Shown piece after piece: positions 7,482 through 15,995 of a DNA stretch of 36,660 nt. This DNA comes from JBILCM01 sp044353165. GTDB lineage: Bacteria; Bacillota; Bacilli; Paenibacillales; YIM-B00363. The stretch is taken from the NCBI GenBank assembly GCA_044353165.1, contig JBILCM010000020.1, forward strand, positions 1-36,660, in the 5' to 3' direction. Below the pieces are notes generated by a model. The model ran no database searches. It was not told the DNA's origin and saw only the letters and a list, made by a program, of their open reading frames with translations. Position 1 is the stretch's first letter. Every line of letters starts with the position of its first letter. The position numbers and the translations under genes were made by a program.

Positions 7482-8441
7482 ATGACCCAACACACACAAC
7501 CGGTTATTCCTGTACATATCATTTCGGGGTTTCTAGGCAGCGGCAAGACGACCTTATTGAACCGAACACTTACCGCATTCGCCATGCGACAGTGGCGTCC
7601 CGTCGTTGTGATGAATGAGATCGGTGATGTCAATCTGGATGGTCTGGCACTTGAAAGTCACGATGTGCCCATGGCCGAATTACTTAGCGGCTGTATTTGC
7701 TGTACGATTCGTGACGATCTCTCCATGCAGATTCATGAGTTGGTGCATCAGTACAATCCCGATGTGCTCTTGATTGAGTCCACGGGCATCGCGCAACCGA
7801 TCGAAATTATGGATGCGGTGACCGAAGCATCCCTCATCTTGCCGGTTATGCTCCGTTCTACAGTCGTTGTGGTGGATGGAGCTGCGCTCGCGGAGCTCAT
7901 GGACAATCAGGCAGCCGGCCGCACATATCGCCTGATGCGGGATCAAGTGCGAACCGCCTCACGACTGCTTCTGAACAAGATTGATCGTTTAACAGAAGAT
8001 GAAACCCAACGCGTAGAGCAACAGCTCCGCGAGTGGAACGCATCTGCACCTATTGTTCGGACCATACGTTGTGATGTGAGCATCGATGAGTTATTTGGCC
8101 ATGATGGTTCGAGCTACGAACCTCAACGCGTTCACAAGCGCAAGTCGCTCATCCCGCATCATTCACACCAACATGTGGCTGCGTTCACATACTTTTTTGA
8201 CACTCCCGTCAATAGCCACCGCTTTGAATCCATGATGAAGTCGCTACCGGATTATGTATATCGCGCCAAGGGTATCGTCTCGTTCACGGATACCGCCAGT
8301 CGTTTTCTCTTTCAGTACGCTTATCGGGAACTGGAGTTGACACGCATTACGCCACAGGGGCATGTGAATGATGTGGCCGTGTTTATCGGGGAACAGATGG
8401 ATACGAAGGCACTCGAACAGCGATTGAAACAGTTGGTATAG
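7482..8441 (+). CDS. CobW/COG0523-family G3E GTPase, putative metal chaperone
   Basis: The product has 319 residues from the ATG at 7482. The ATG three codons upstream lies one base from AGGAG, too close to be used, while 7482 is ten bases away. It has the Walker A motif GFLGSGKTT (16-24), the family metal site C71-I-C-C with the CTIRDDL context, the switch motif ESTGIAQP, and the guanine-specificity motif NKID. The C-terminal third holds the CobW-C domain with a His-rich HHSHQH stretch. COG0523 proteins use GTP to insert Zn, Co or Fe into client enzymes. No client gene is adjacent and no zinc-uptake gene is linked, so the metal cannot be named. Confidence 0.88.
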   Translation: MTQHTQPVIPVHIISGFLGSGKTTLLNRTLTAFAMRQWRPVVVMNEIGDVNLDGLALESHDVPMAELLSGCICCTIRDDLSMQIHELVHQYNPDVLLIESTGIAQPIEIMDAVTEASLILPVMLRSTVVVVDGAALAELMDNQAAGRTYRLMRDQVRTASRLLLNKIDRLTEDETQRVEQQLREWNASAPIVRTIRCDVSIDELFGHDGSSYEPQRVHKRKSLIPHHSHQHVAAFTYFFDTPVNSHRFESMMKSLPDYVYRAKGIVSFTDTASRFLFQYAYRELELTRITPQGHVNDVAVFIGEQMDTKALEQRLKQLV

Positions 8442-8456
8442 CTGGAATATTAAGGT

Positions 8457-9395
8457 TTATTTGTTGTGATCTAGAGTCGGGGGTTGCCATGTTACGCGTT
8501 CTCCATCCTGCGAGCGAAATTCAGAGGGACTCATGCCGTGATGTCGTTTAAACACCCGACTGAAATAATAAGGATCTTGATAACCGACTTGATTGGCGAT
8601 GTCGTGGATATCCGCGGCTGTCGTCTGCAACAAAAAGCGAGAACGTTGCATACGTAACCACTGGATATATATGGAGATCGTCATGCCAGAATATTGCTTA
8701 AAAATATGGCAAATATATTCATAATTTCGCTCCAGCATCTGTTCGATCACAGGTGGTTTTAGTTCTTCATGATAATTTTCATGCAAGTAGCTGACCAACT
8801 TTCGATACGTAATGTAACCTGTGGGGATTCTTGATTGTACATGTTCCCTTGCCAGCAGATCTTCTGCCAATAAATGTAGGATCTGGCTGAGTAAGAGCGT
8901 GGAACGGTGTCGGAAATACCCTACCGGTCTTTGCATTTCGTCGTGTAATTGTTCAAAAAGGCGGAGCAATTCATATCGCCTTGTCGGGCGATCGTGACGA
9001 GGTAACAAGAGCACATCCAGTTGTTCTTCTTCATGACTGCGTAACTCTTGCTTGCTGCGCAGTTGTTGATTTTTTTCAAAAATGCGAGGCAACGCCTCAG
9101 GATGGCACTCTTTAAAATAGGGATATGCCACAAATTGAACCCAGAAGAAAGAGCTCTCATGATCAGCTTTTCGCCAAAGGAAATGACTTTCCCAAGGTCG
9201 AAGAATAAAACAATCTCCAGTTTTTAGCTCATGTTTCTTATGCTCTGTTTGTAAAAATATGGGACCTTCGGCGACCATGATCAACTCATGATACGGATTT
9301 GCATGCTCATAATCTTTGGTCGCTTCGCTGCTTCGATAAATTCCACTCCATTTGGCATTCAATAAGGTCATTGTAGTATATGTGAAGAGAGTCAT
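8457..9395 (-). CDS. AraC-family transcription regulator with N-terminal cupin
   Basis: This 312-residue soluble regulator has an N-terminal cupin-like sensor domain (HELIMVAEGPIFLQTEHKK and the following WESHFLWRK region) and two helix-turn-helix motifs in the last 100 residues. The final one is GYQDPYYFSRVFKRHHGMSPSEF, typical of AraC/XylS regulators of sugar genes. The ATG at 9395 follows AAGGAGTG. It diverges from the membrane AraC receptor gene that heads the first sugar operon and is convergent with the CobW gene, only 15 bases apart with no visible terminator. It may regulate the divergent operon, but the sequence does not show its target. Confidence 0.88.
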   Translation of the reverse strand: MTLFTYTTMTLLNAKWSGIYRSSEATKDYEHANPYHELIMVAEGPIFLQTEHKKHELKTGDCFILRPWESHFLWRKADHESSFFWVQFVAYPYFKECHPEALPRIFEKNQQLRSKQELRSHEEEQLDVLLLPRHDRPTRRYELLRLFEQLHDEMQRPVGYFRHRSTLLLSQILHLLAEDLLAREHVQSRIPTGYITYRKLVSYLHENYHEELKPPVIEQMLERNYEYICHIFKQYSGMTISIYIQWLRMQRSRFLLQTTAADIHDIANQVGYQDPYYFSRVFKRHHGMSPSEFRSQDGERVTWQPPTLDHNK

Positions 9396-9473
9396 GGGTT
9401 CACTCCTTTATCATATTACTATCATACTAACATGTACCACATAGATGAAGATAGAATTCCTTGAGATAACGAT

Positions 9474-9507
9474 GTTCAAGATTGCAATATGATCCATTGT
9501 CTTGAAC
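9474..9507. promoter_or_regulatory. Inverted repeat overlapping the receptor-gene promoter, candidate operator
   Basis: GTTCAAGA (9474-9481) and TCTTGAAC (9500-9507) are perfect inverted copies separated by 18 bases. The right arm covers part of the -35 box of the promoter at 9497-9525, the place expected for a repressor or for AraC-type control. Confidence 0.4.
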
Positions 9508-9525
9508 TGCCTATTGCATTATAAT
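9497..9525 (+). promoter_or_regulatory. Sigma-A promoter of the first membrane AraC receptor gene
   Basis: TTGTCT (9497-9502), a 17-base spacer and a perfect TATAAT (9520-9525) lie about 57 bases before the GTG start. This is one of the best promoter matches in the window. Confidence 0.65.
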
Positions 9526-9582
9526 CTCATCTAATATAAAGATCATAATGCCGAATCACCATGGAATAAGGAGGGAAGATTC

Positions 9583-11817
9583 GTGAAGTTAAATTTTACA
9601 GATCAATGGAATAAACTAACTGGGAAAGCGCAGATCGAGAAAATCAACGTGAGTGTATTTTACCATTTTTTATTCACCTATATGATTATTATGGCGATTC
9701 CGATCTTGTTGGCGTTAGTCGTATTTGATCAAGCGTCAAAAAGACTAAGTTCCGAAACCGATACGGCCTATGCTTACAAACTTGAGAAAATTGCGAACGA
9801 TCTGGATCAACAATGGAATCAAATGGTAAAAATTGCGGTAGAAATAGCTAGAAACCCAAAACTATCCCCACATCAATTAAATGAAAACGCTTTCTACCAG
9901 ATCGAAGCTGTAGAAGAGATGAAAAAATATAAAAGCGAGTTACTGCTTGCAGATGGTTTGATTTTTATTGATAAGAGCTCCAATGAAATTTATTCGGACT
10001 CAGGGAAATACAACAAAGCCATTTATTATCAATATGTTGCTGAATTACATCCAGAATTTGAATTGGTCCGAATGATTGACAAGACCAACATACCCTTCGT
10101 GAGTTCATATCCAATAAATGCATCGAAAAATTCGGAACCGTCATTGACGATCGCGTATATATTCCCGATTTCAGCTTACAATCTACCTGAGAAAACAGGT
10201 GTAGTTGTCTTCTTCATCTCCAAGCAAGCGTTGATCACAAGAATCAACAATCTGGTCGGTGAGATCGGCGGAATTTCGATTTTTGATAAAAATCAACAAC
10301 TTTTGACGCGGTGGGGAGAGATCGAAAACAAACATGTTTCTGATAAAATATTTAAGGCATCATCGAAAGAAACGCAGTTTGAGATTGCCATGTCCCCGGA
10401 TCCGAAAGTATATGCTCAGAATATATCGAGTTTCAAGCGATGGGTTATGCTATTACTAAGCATATCACTCACATTATGTATTTTAGTAGCCGTCATCCTT
10501 GCCATCTTCGTATTCTCGCCCATTCGGAAGATCAATCATTTGCTTAAGAAACTGATGAATCATTCCGCTAAGACTACAACCAAGAACGAATTTAATAACA
10601 TAAACATGGCCATCGCCAGTTCAATAGCCAATCAACATACATTAACAACCGAAATTCATGAACAGAAAAGTCGACTGAAACATTATGTTCTAACAAATCT
10701 TCTTTACAGGAACGTGACTCAGGATATCCTCAAACATTGTAAAGAAGCAGGTATTGAGTTACAAGGTCCTGAATTTGGCGTTATTGTGGTCGCGTTCCAT
10801 GCATCTGATAACCTTACTGAGAACATGACGAAAGATCAAATCATTACTGAACTGGAGCGTAATAGTCATTCATCGATGCAAATGTATGCCTTGGATGTCA
10901 TTCACCATAATTACGTTGTAGCGATTTGCAATGTTAGCACAGGTGGGAGCAAGACGTACTATAAAACAGCTGAGGACATTCTTGTCCAAAGTGGATGGAA
11001 TTGCATTGGAGTGCGGCTTGGGTTAGGGTCTCTCGTAACTGAGATGAAGGAGATCAACACTTCTTTTCTTGATGCGGTCTCAGCGATTGAGCGAGTGGAG
11101 TTTGCATCACAATCGATTGTTCGATTCGATGATACGATAAAACGTGAGACTTATTTATGGTATCCTACTCAAGCGTACATGCGACTCACACAATCCATTA
11201 AACTGGGTGACGAAGTTTTAGCGTTGGAGCATCTTATGGAAGTTCAGAGTGTAATCCAACAAAAATCATCATCCATCATGATGCAAAAGTTAAGGTGCAT
11301 GGATTTTATGAGTACGTTGTTAAAGTTTCTTGATGACTTGGACCTCGTTAGCAAACAGCATGATTCCATATCGATTATGCTCTATGGTGAACCTCAGGAA
11401 ATTTTCCAGATGGCAGAGGAATTCGTTCGGAACGCGTGTCGTTATATATATGGGAAAAAACAGGAAAACATCAATCAGTTATCCCAAGCCATGATGGACT
11501 ATGTCCATCAGCATGTGTTGGATCCTCAGTTTGGTCTTGAGATTTTAGCTGAACAATGTCAACTCTCCGTTCCAACGACAAGCAAACTTTTCAAAGAACA
11601 TTGTGGTTACGGTTTTAAAGAATACGTCATCAAGTTACGAATGGATCATGCGAAGCGGTTGTTACTGGAAGGAGAGAAATCGATCGCAGAGATTTGTGAA
11701 CTGGCAGGTTACAATAGTGAAGCGCAGTTTTTCAGAACGTTCAAGAAGGTTACAGGTCTTACACCTTCCCAATTTAAAGCATTGCAGAACCACAACGCAA
11801 AGCCGCATATGTCATAA
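9583..11817 (+). CDS. Membrane-anchored AraC-family receptor-regulator heading sugar operon 1
   Basis: The 744-residue protein has a transmembrane helix near residues 25-48, an extracytoplasmic sensor of about 230 residues, a second transmembrane helix near 287-311 ending at FSPIRKI, a long cytoplasmic linker domain, and an AraC DNA-binding domain in the last 100 residues (LAEQCQLSVPTTSKLFKEH and AGYNSEAQFFRTFKKVTGLTP). It would sense an external sugar or a loaded binding protein and act directly on DNA, a one-component design common in Paenibacillus. The GTG start follows AAGGAGGGA. It lies just upstream of an ABC permease pair, separated by its own terminator, so the transporter genes probably have a separate promoter that this protein controls. 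A cre-like site lies within the coding sequence. Confidence 0.9.
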   Translation: MKLNFTDQWNKLTGKAQIEKINVSVFYHFLFTYMIIMAIPILLALVVFDQASKRLSSETDTAYAYKLEKIANDLDQQWNQMVKIAVEIARNPKLSPHQLNENAFYQIEAVEEMKKYKSELLLADGLIFIDKSSNEIYSDSGKYNKAIYYQYVAELHPEFELVRMIDKTNIPFVSSYPINASKNSEPSLTIAYIFPISAYNLPEKTGVVVFFISKQALITRINNLVGEIGGISIFDKNQQLLTRWGEIENKHVSDKIFKASSKETQFEIAMSPDPKVYAQNISSFKRWVMLLLSISLTLCILVAVILAIFVFSPIRKINHLLKKLMNHSAKTTTKNEFNNINMAIASSIANQHTLTTEIHEQKSRLKHYVLTNLLYRNVTQDILKHCKEAGIELQGPEFGVIVVAFHASDNLTENMTKDQIITELERNSHSSMQMYALDVIHHNYVVAICNVSTGGSKTYYKTAEDILVQSGWNCIGVRLGLGSLVTEMKEINTSFLDAVSAIERVEFASQSIVRFDDTIKRETYLWYPTQAYMRLTQSIKLGDEVLALEHLMEVQSVIQQKSSSIMMQKLRCMDFMSTLLKFLDDLDLVSKQHDSISIMLYGEPQEIFQMAEEFVRNACRYIYGKKQENINQLSQAMMDYVHQHVLDPQFGLEILAEQCQLSVPTTSKLFKEHCGYGFKEYVIKLRMDHAKRLLLEGEKSIAEICELAGYNSEAQFFRTFKKVTGLTPSQFKALQNHNAKPHMS
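9882..9895 (+). promoter_or_regulatory. cre-like CcpA site inside the receptor gene
   Basis: TGAAAACGCTTTCT matches 13 of 14 positions of the catabolite-responsive element consensus TGWAANCGNTNWCA and is nearly palindromic. It lies about 300 bases inside the gene, where CcpA could act as a roadblock. Chance occurrence is possible. Confidence 0.35.
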
Positions 11818-11834
11818 CACTAAATTCGTTATTG

Positions 11835-11863
11835 AACGTCACCTGCATAAGGTGGCGTTTTTT
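11835..11863 (+). terminator. Intrinsic terminator after the first membrane AraC receptor gene
   Basis: AACGTCACCT and AGGTGGCGTT pair over ten positions with one G-U and a five-base loop, and the right arm runs into six consecutive Ts. It lies 17 bases after the stop codon. Confidence 0.85.
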
Positions 11864-11958
11864 ACTGCAAAAAACAATACCTCAAGAAAAAAATCACAGT
11901 ATACAAAGTTCACAGATCACCTTAAGATGCAGACATACAACATAGAGGAGGTTCAAGC

Positions 11959-12855
11959 TTGGTTAGAAACTGGATTCGCGATTATCAGTTGTACATCTTA
12001 TTGTTACCTGCAATTGTATACATTCTCATCTTTGCTTATGGTCCAATGTATGGATTGCTCATTGCATTCAAGGACTTCAGAGTTTCCATTGGGGTGTGGG
12101 GTAGCCCCTGGGTGGGTTTGGAACATTTTGTTCGTTTCATTACAGCACCGAATTTTTGGACGATCATCAGTAACACCATTGGCGTTAGTGTTTATCAACT
12201 CGCGGTAGGTTTCCCGATTCCCATCTTACTCGCCATCGGTATTAATGAAGTATCGAACCGGTTGTTCAAGAAATCGGTTCAGATGGTTACGTATATGCCC
12301 CACTTTATTTCCACCGTTGTGATTTCAGGCATGATTGTACTGTTTCTCGACCAAGATCGAGGCATCATCAATCATCTCATCTCATTCCTTGGCGGTCCTC
12401 GGATCAGTTATATGACGGAACCCGAATGGTTTAAAACCATCTTTGTTTTCTCCGGGATATGGCAACATGCTGGATTCGGAACGATCATATATTTAGCAGC
12501 ACTATCCTCAGTCGATCCTCAACAGATCGAAGCGGCAACGATTGACGGTGCGAATCGGCTGCAGAAGATTATTCATGTGGATTTACCGGCTATTGTGCCA
12601 GTGATTGTCATTCTCTTGATACTCGACTTGGGAACCTTATTGTCTGTCGGTTTTGAGAAAGCGCTATTATTACAGAATCCATTGAATATGGAGTCTGCGG
12701 ATATCATCCAAACCTATGTTTATCGAGTAGGTTTGATCGGCGGACAATTCGGTTATTCTACCGCGATTGGATTGTTCAACGCGATCATCAATTTTATCTT
12801 ACTCATCGCGGCCAATCGCATTTCACGTAAAGTCAACGAGACCAGTTTATGGTAA
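11959..12855 (+). CDS. ABC sugar transporter permease, LplB type
   Basis: This 298-residue membrane permease has six predicted helices. The N-terminal YILLLPAIVYILIFAYGPMYG and the AFKDF sequence after it are hallmarks of LplB/YtcP-group permeases that work with LipO-type lipoproteins. The ATPase-contact EAA loop reads EAATIDGANRLQKI. The start is TTG at 11959, seven bases after GAGGAGG. It forms a pair with the next gene, 13 bases away. No ATPase gene accompanies the transporter, so a shared MsmX-like ATPase from elsewhere is needed. The substrate is probably an oligosaccharide, judged from the downstream sulfatases. The upstream 95 bases hold only a weak TATACA box, as expected for an activator-dependent promoter. 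Confidence 0.92.
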   Translation: MVRNWIRDYQLYILLLPAIVYILIFAYGPMYGLLIAFKDFRVSIGVWGSPWVGLEHFVRFITAPNFWTIISNTIGVSVYQLAVGFPIPILLAIGINEVSNRLFKKSVQMVTYMPHFISTVVISGMIVLFLDQDRGIINHLISFLGGPRISYMTEPEWFKTIFVFSGIWQHAGFGTIIYLAALSSVDPQQIEAATIDGANRLQKIIHVDLPAIVPVIVILLILDLGTLLSVGFEKALLLQNPLNMESADIIQTYVYRVGLIGGQFGYSTAIGLFNAIINFILLIAANRISRKVNETSLW

Positions 12856-12868
12856 GGAAGGAGAAGTT

Positions 12869-13768
12869 ATGATTCGATCAAGGTTTGACAATTTATTTGA
12901 TGCGATCAACATATTCATCTTGTGCGTCGTGATGCTACTTGTACTGTATCCGCTTTATTTTACGATTATTGCATCAATTAGTAACCCATATAACGTGTCT
13001 CTCGGTGAAGTTGTGTTCTTACCGATCGGGTTTAGCCTCGATGCATACATTAATGTATTTAATAACGATATTATTTGGACCGGTTATCGGAACACGATAT
13101 TCTATACGGTTCTCGGTGTATTCATCAACTTGCTAGTAACGGTACCCTGTGCATTCGCCTTAGCCAGACGTAACCTTGCTGGGAAGAATGTGATCATGTT
13201 TCTCTTCGTCTTTACCATGTTCTTTAGCGGAGGACTTATCCCAACATATCTGCTGGTAAAACAACTTGGGATGCTGGATACGGTCTGGGCCATGATCATT
13301 CCATCAGCCATGTCTGTATTTAACATGATCATCACCAGAACATTCTATCAGATCAATATTCCAGAAGAACTCTATGAATCCGCGAGAATTGATGGAAGCA
13401 ATGATTTCGGCATGTTCTTTCGTATCGCATTGCCGTTATCGAAGCCAATCATCGCGGTCATGGCCTTATTCTACGGCGTGGGTCATTGGAATCAATTTTT
13501 TGCAGCGTTGATTTATTTAACCGAGGAAAACTTATTTCCGTTACAGTTGGTGCTAAGAAACATCCTGCTTTCGAATCAAATGTTAAGCATGGAAAGTATG
13601 GGGTTCATGTCCGATGATGAACTGAGTGCATTGGTCAAGCAAGTCTTGATGGCAGAGTCCATGAAATATGCGCTTATATTCATTGCAAGTTTCCCGGTAC
13701 TCGTAGCTTATCCATTCGTGCAGAAATACTTTGTGAAAGGCGCATTGATCGGATCACTGAAAGGGTAA
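12869..13768 (+). CDS. ABC sugar transporter permease, LplC type
   Basis: This is the second permease of the pair, 299 residues from the ATG at 12869, preceded by AAGGAAGGAG. An open frame extends upstream into the first permease gene but has no initiation site that fits. It has six predicted helices, the typical LYPLYFTIIASISNPYNV opening, and the EAA loop ESARIDGSNDFGMFFRIALPLSKP. C-terminal FVQKYFVKGALIGSLKG is the standard ending of this subfamily. It pairs with the LplB-type protein to form the channel for the binding lipoprotein encoded next. Confidence 0.92.
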   Translation: MIRSRFDNLFDAINIFILCVVMLLVLYPLYFTIIASISNPYNVSLGEVVFLPIGFSLDAYINVFNNDIIWTGYRNTIFYTVLGVFINLLVTVPCAFALARRNLAGKNVIMFLFVFTMFFSGGLIPTYLLVKQLGMLDTVWAMIIPSAMSVFNMIITRTFYQINIPEELYESARIDGSNDFGMFFRIALPLSKPIIAVMALFYGVGHWNQFFAALIYLTEENLFPLQLVLRNILLSNQMLSMESMGFMSDDELSALVKQVLMAESMKYALIFIASFPVLVAYPFVQKYFVKGALIGSLKG

Positions 13769-13871
13769 TTGTAATTCCTATGAAGGGGGGTGATGAGTTA
13801 AATAGGGAAGGGAGTCAGACGTTGGTGAAATGGATTGACCACAAAATCATTACACAATGGAGGTCTTACAG

Positions 13872-15920
13872 ATGAAGAAGTTGCTATTGGTATGGTTCTT
13901 GATTATCGCACTTGTTGTAACCGCTTGCTCTGAAGCCAATGAAAGCACATCGTCAGATCAAGAAGCAACAACACAAGAAGAGAATGGAACGGACAGTGAT
14001 GCGGTTGATCAAGCAGAAGCCGACAAGAAAGCTGCTGAGGAAGCAGCAGCCCAAGCCCAGGCTGAGCTAGAAGCGGCTAAAACGGCTGCAGATCAAGCGA
14101 AAGTGGATGCAGAGAAAGCAGCTGCAGAGAAAGCAGAAGCGGAGCAATTACTTGCTGCTGCGAAGTCCGAAGAAGAGAAGGTTGCAGCCCAAAAAATATT
14201 GGCAGACAAACAAGCTGCAGAGCAAGCAACAGCAGCAGCATTAGCGAAGGCTGAAGCAGAGAAGGCAGCAGCTACCAAAGCATCCACTGAGAAAGCTGCA
14301 GCAGCCAAAGCAAGCGCTGAGAAAGCAACAGCAACTAAAGCAACAACTGAGAAAACTGCAACAACAGTCAAATTGAATCCGAACATCAATACGGATAGTT
14401 TATTGCCGATTGTGAAACAACCGATCACATTGAAAGTGCATGTTGTGAGAACAACAACACAACCAGGATACATGGAGAATCAATGGTTCTGGAAGTGGGC
14501 GGAGGCAAGAACGAACATGAAGTTTGAAGTTACCACGACGGACTTCAATGTATGGTCACAAAAAATCAATTTAATGTTTGCGTCTGGCGATTTGCCGGAT
14601 ATTTTCTTGAACAATAATTTTTCTAACACGGAGATTACGCGCTTCGGTCAATTAGAGCAGCAATTCTTGCCACTCAATACTTTAATTGATCAATATGCAC
14701 CGGATATTGTGAATGCATTTAAAAAGTTTCCTGCAGGTAAAAATGCTGTTACTTCACCTGATGGAAAAATATACACGTTACCTAGTTATCGTTTCGAACC
14801 TAATTATGTTTCACGTACATGGATCCAACAAAAGTGGCTAGATAATTTGGGGTTGAAGAATCCAACGACCACAGATGAATTGTATGCTGTATTGAAGGCA
14901 TTCAAAGAGAAAGATCCGAACGGCAATGGCAAGAATGATGAAATTCCACTGACAGGATCATGGTATCAAGGACAATCGGAAAGAAGTTATTTCATGACAG
15001 CCTTTGGACTTAATGCAACTAGTACCTATCCTTCGATCTTTACTAGAGATGGTAAGGTTCGCATGGCAGAAGCAGAACCTGCATATGAACAATATCTAAA
15101 ATACATGAACAAATTGTATACAGATGGGTTAATCGACAAGAACATTTTCACACAGAGTCAAGTGCAACAGAATGCGATCACGGCACAAGAATTAGCTGGA
15201 ATTTATGCTGACGGAGCTCCATTCTTGACCACGAAAGACTGGGTAACCCACGTATCTGTAAACGCATTAACCAGTCCAACGAACTCCCAACGTATTTGGC
15301 CAACCCTTCAACTCGAAACACCTGGGAAATTTGCAATAAGTAAGAACAGCAAGCACCCCGAGGCAGCGATGCGTTTTGCGAATTTGTTCTTCACGGAACA
15401 ATTCAATACGTATTTGTGGAATGGACCCCAAGATGGAACGCCAGATGCATTAGGATATAGAGGATGGATTGTGAACGATAAAGGGGAATTTGCGTATCCT
15501 GTTTATTCCGGCGGAGCAACGAACAACTGGGAAATGCAAAACCAGTTAACGCCAATTAATGGATTTAGTCTTGGATTTGTTCCCGTTGTCGGAGTGGATT
15601 TAAAGAGACTTTCCGGGAAAGAAGTTAAACAGGCTGAAAGTGAAGCCCACTGGAGAGGGACTTATTCAAAAAACTTACTTCCTTATCAAGTGCTGACATT
15701 CCCAAGCTTGTATTTAAGCCCGACTCAAGAACGACTGATCGCAGAAATGAGAACAGTAATCTCAGATTATACAAGGTCGATGGAAGCGAAATTCATAACG
15801 GGTGCTGAGCCTTTGTCGAAAGTAAATGAATATTTTAAAAATTTAGAGAAATTGGGAAGCAAAACATTCGTGGAACTTCACCAAGCAGCTTATGATCAGT
15901 ACTTAAAAAATCAGAAGTAA
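13872..15920 (+). CDS. Sugar-binding lipoprotein (LipO type) on an Ala/Glu/Lys stalk
   Basis: The product has 682 residues from the ATG at 13872; an ATG five codons earlier overlaps the GGAGG ribosome binding site and cannot be the start. The signal peptide ends in the lipobox VTAC, with C19 lipidated. Residues about 45-165 are a coiled-coil-like stalk rich in Ala, Glu and Lys, homologous to the stalk of the lipoprotein rhodanese and of the second binding protein here. The remaining 500 residues form an extracellular solute-binding domain with a DPNGNGKNDEIP loop resembling an EF-hand calcium site. It should capture an oligosaccharide for the two permeases upstream. The usual family member is about 500-560 residues, so the stalk is an added module. 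Confidence 0.9.
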   Translation: MKKLLLVWFLIIALVVTACSEANESTSSDQEATTQEENGTDSDAVDQAEADKKAAEEAAAQAQAELEAAKTAADQAKVDAEKAAAEKAEAEQLLAAAKSEEEKVAAQKILADKQAAEQATAAALAKAEAEKAAATKASTEKAAAAKASAEKATATKATTEKTATTVKLNPNINTDSLLPIVKQPITLKVHVVRTTTQPGYMENQWFWKWAEARTNMKFEVTTTDFNVWSQKINLMFASGDLPDIFLNNNFSNTEITRFGQLEQQFLPLNTLIDQYAPDIVNAFKKFPAGKNAVTSPDGKIYTLPSYRFEPNYVSRTWIQQKWLDNLGLKNPTTTDELYAVLKAFKEKDPNGNGKNDEIPLTGSWYQGQSERSYFMTAFGLNATSTYPSIFTRDGKVRMAEAEPAYEQYLKYMNKLYTDGLIDKNIFTQSQVQQNAITAQELAGIYADGAPFLTTKDWVTHVSVNALTSPTNSQRIWPTLQLETPGKFAISKNSKHPEAAMRFANLFFTEQFNTYLWNGPQDGTPDALGYRGWIVNDKGEFAYPVYSGGATNNWEMQNQLTPINGFSLGFVPVVGVDLKRLSGKEVKQAESEAHWRGTYSKNLLPYQVLTFPSLYLSPTQERLIAEMRTVISDYTRSMEAKFITGAEPLSKVNEYFKNLEKLGSKTFVELHQAAYDQYLKNQK

Positions 15921-15923
15921 GAG

Positions 15924-15964
15924 AATGACTCCCATTTCTGGTTTCATGCCGAATGGGAGTTATT
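15924..15964 (+). other. Stable hairpin between the binding-protein gene and the first sulfatase gene
   Basis: AATGACTCCCATT and AATGGGAGTTATT pair over 13 positions (one G-U) around a 15-base loop, four bases after the stop codon. There is no T-run, so partial termination or 3'-end protection of the binding-protein mRNA is more likely than full termination. Confidence 0.55.
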
Positions 15965-15995
15965 AGAATTAATGAAGATTACGGAGGTTTTAACT

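Noticed and set aside
8442..8456. Search for a terminator between the convergent CobW and AraC genes
   Set aside because: Only 15 bases separate the stops and no hairpin is visible there.
12767..12868. Upstream extension of the operon 1 LplC-type permease
   Set aside because: It overlaps the first permease gene in another frame; the ATG at 12869 follows AAGGAAGGAG.
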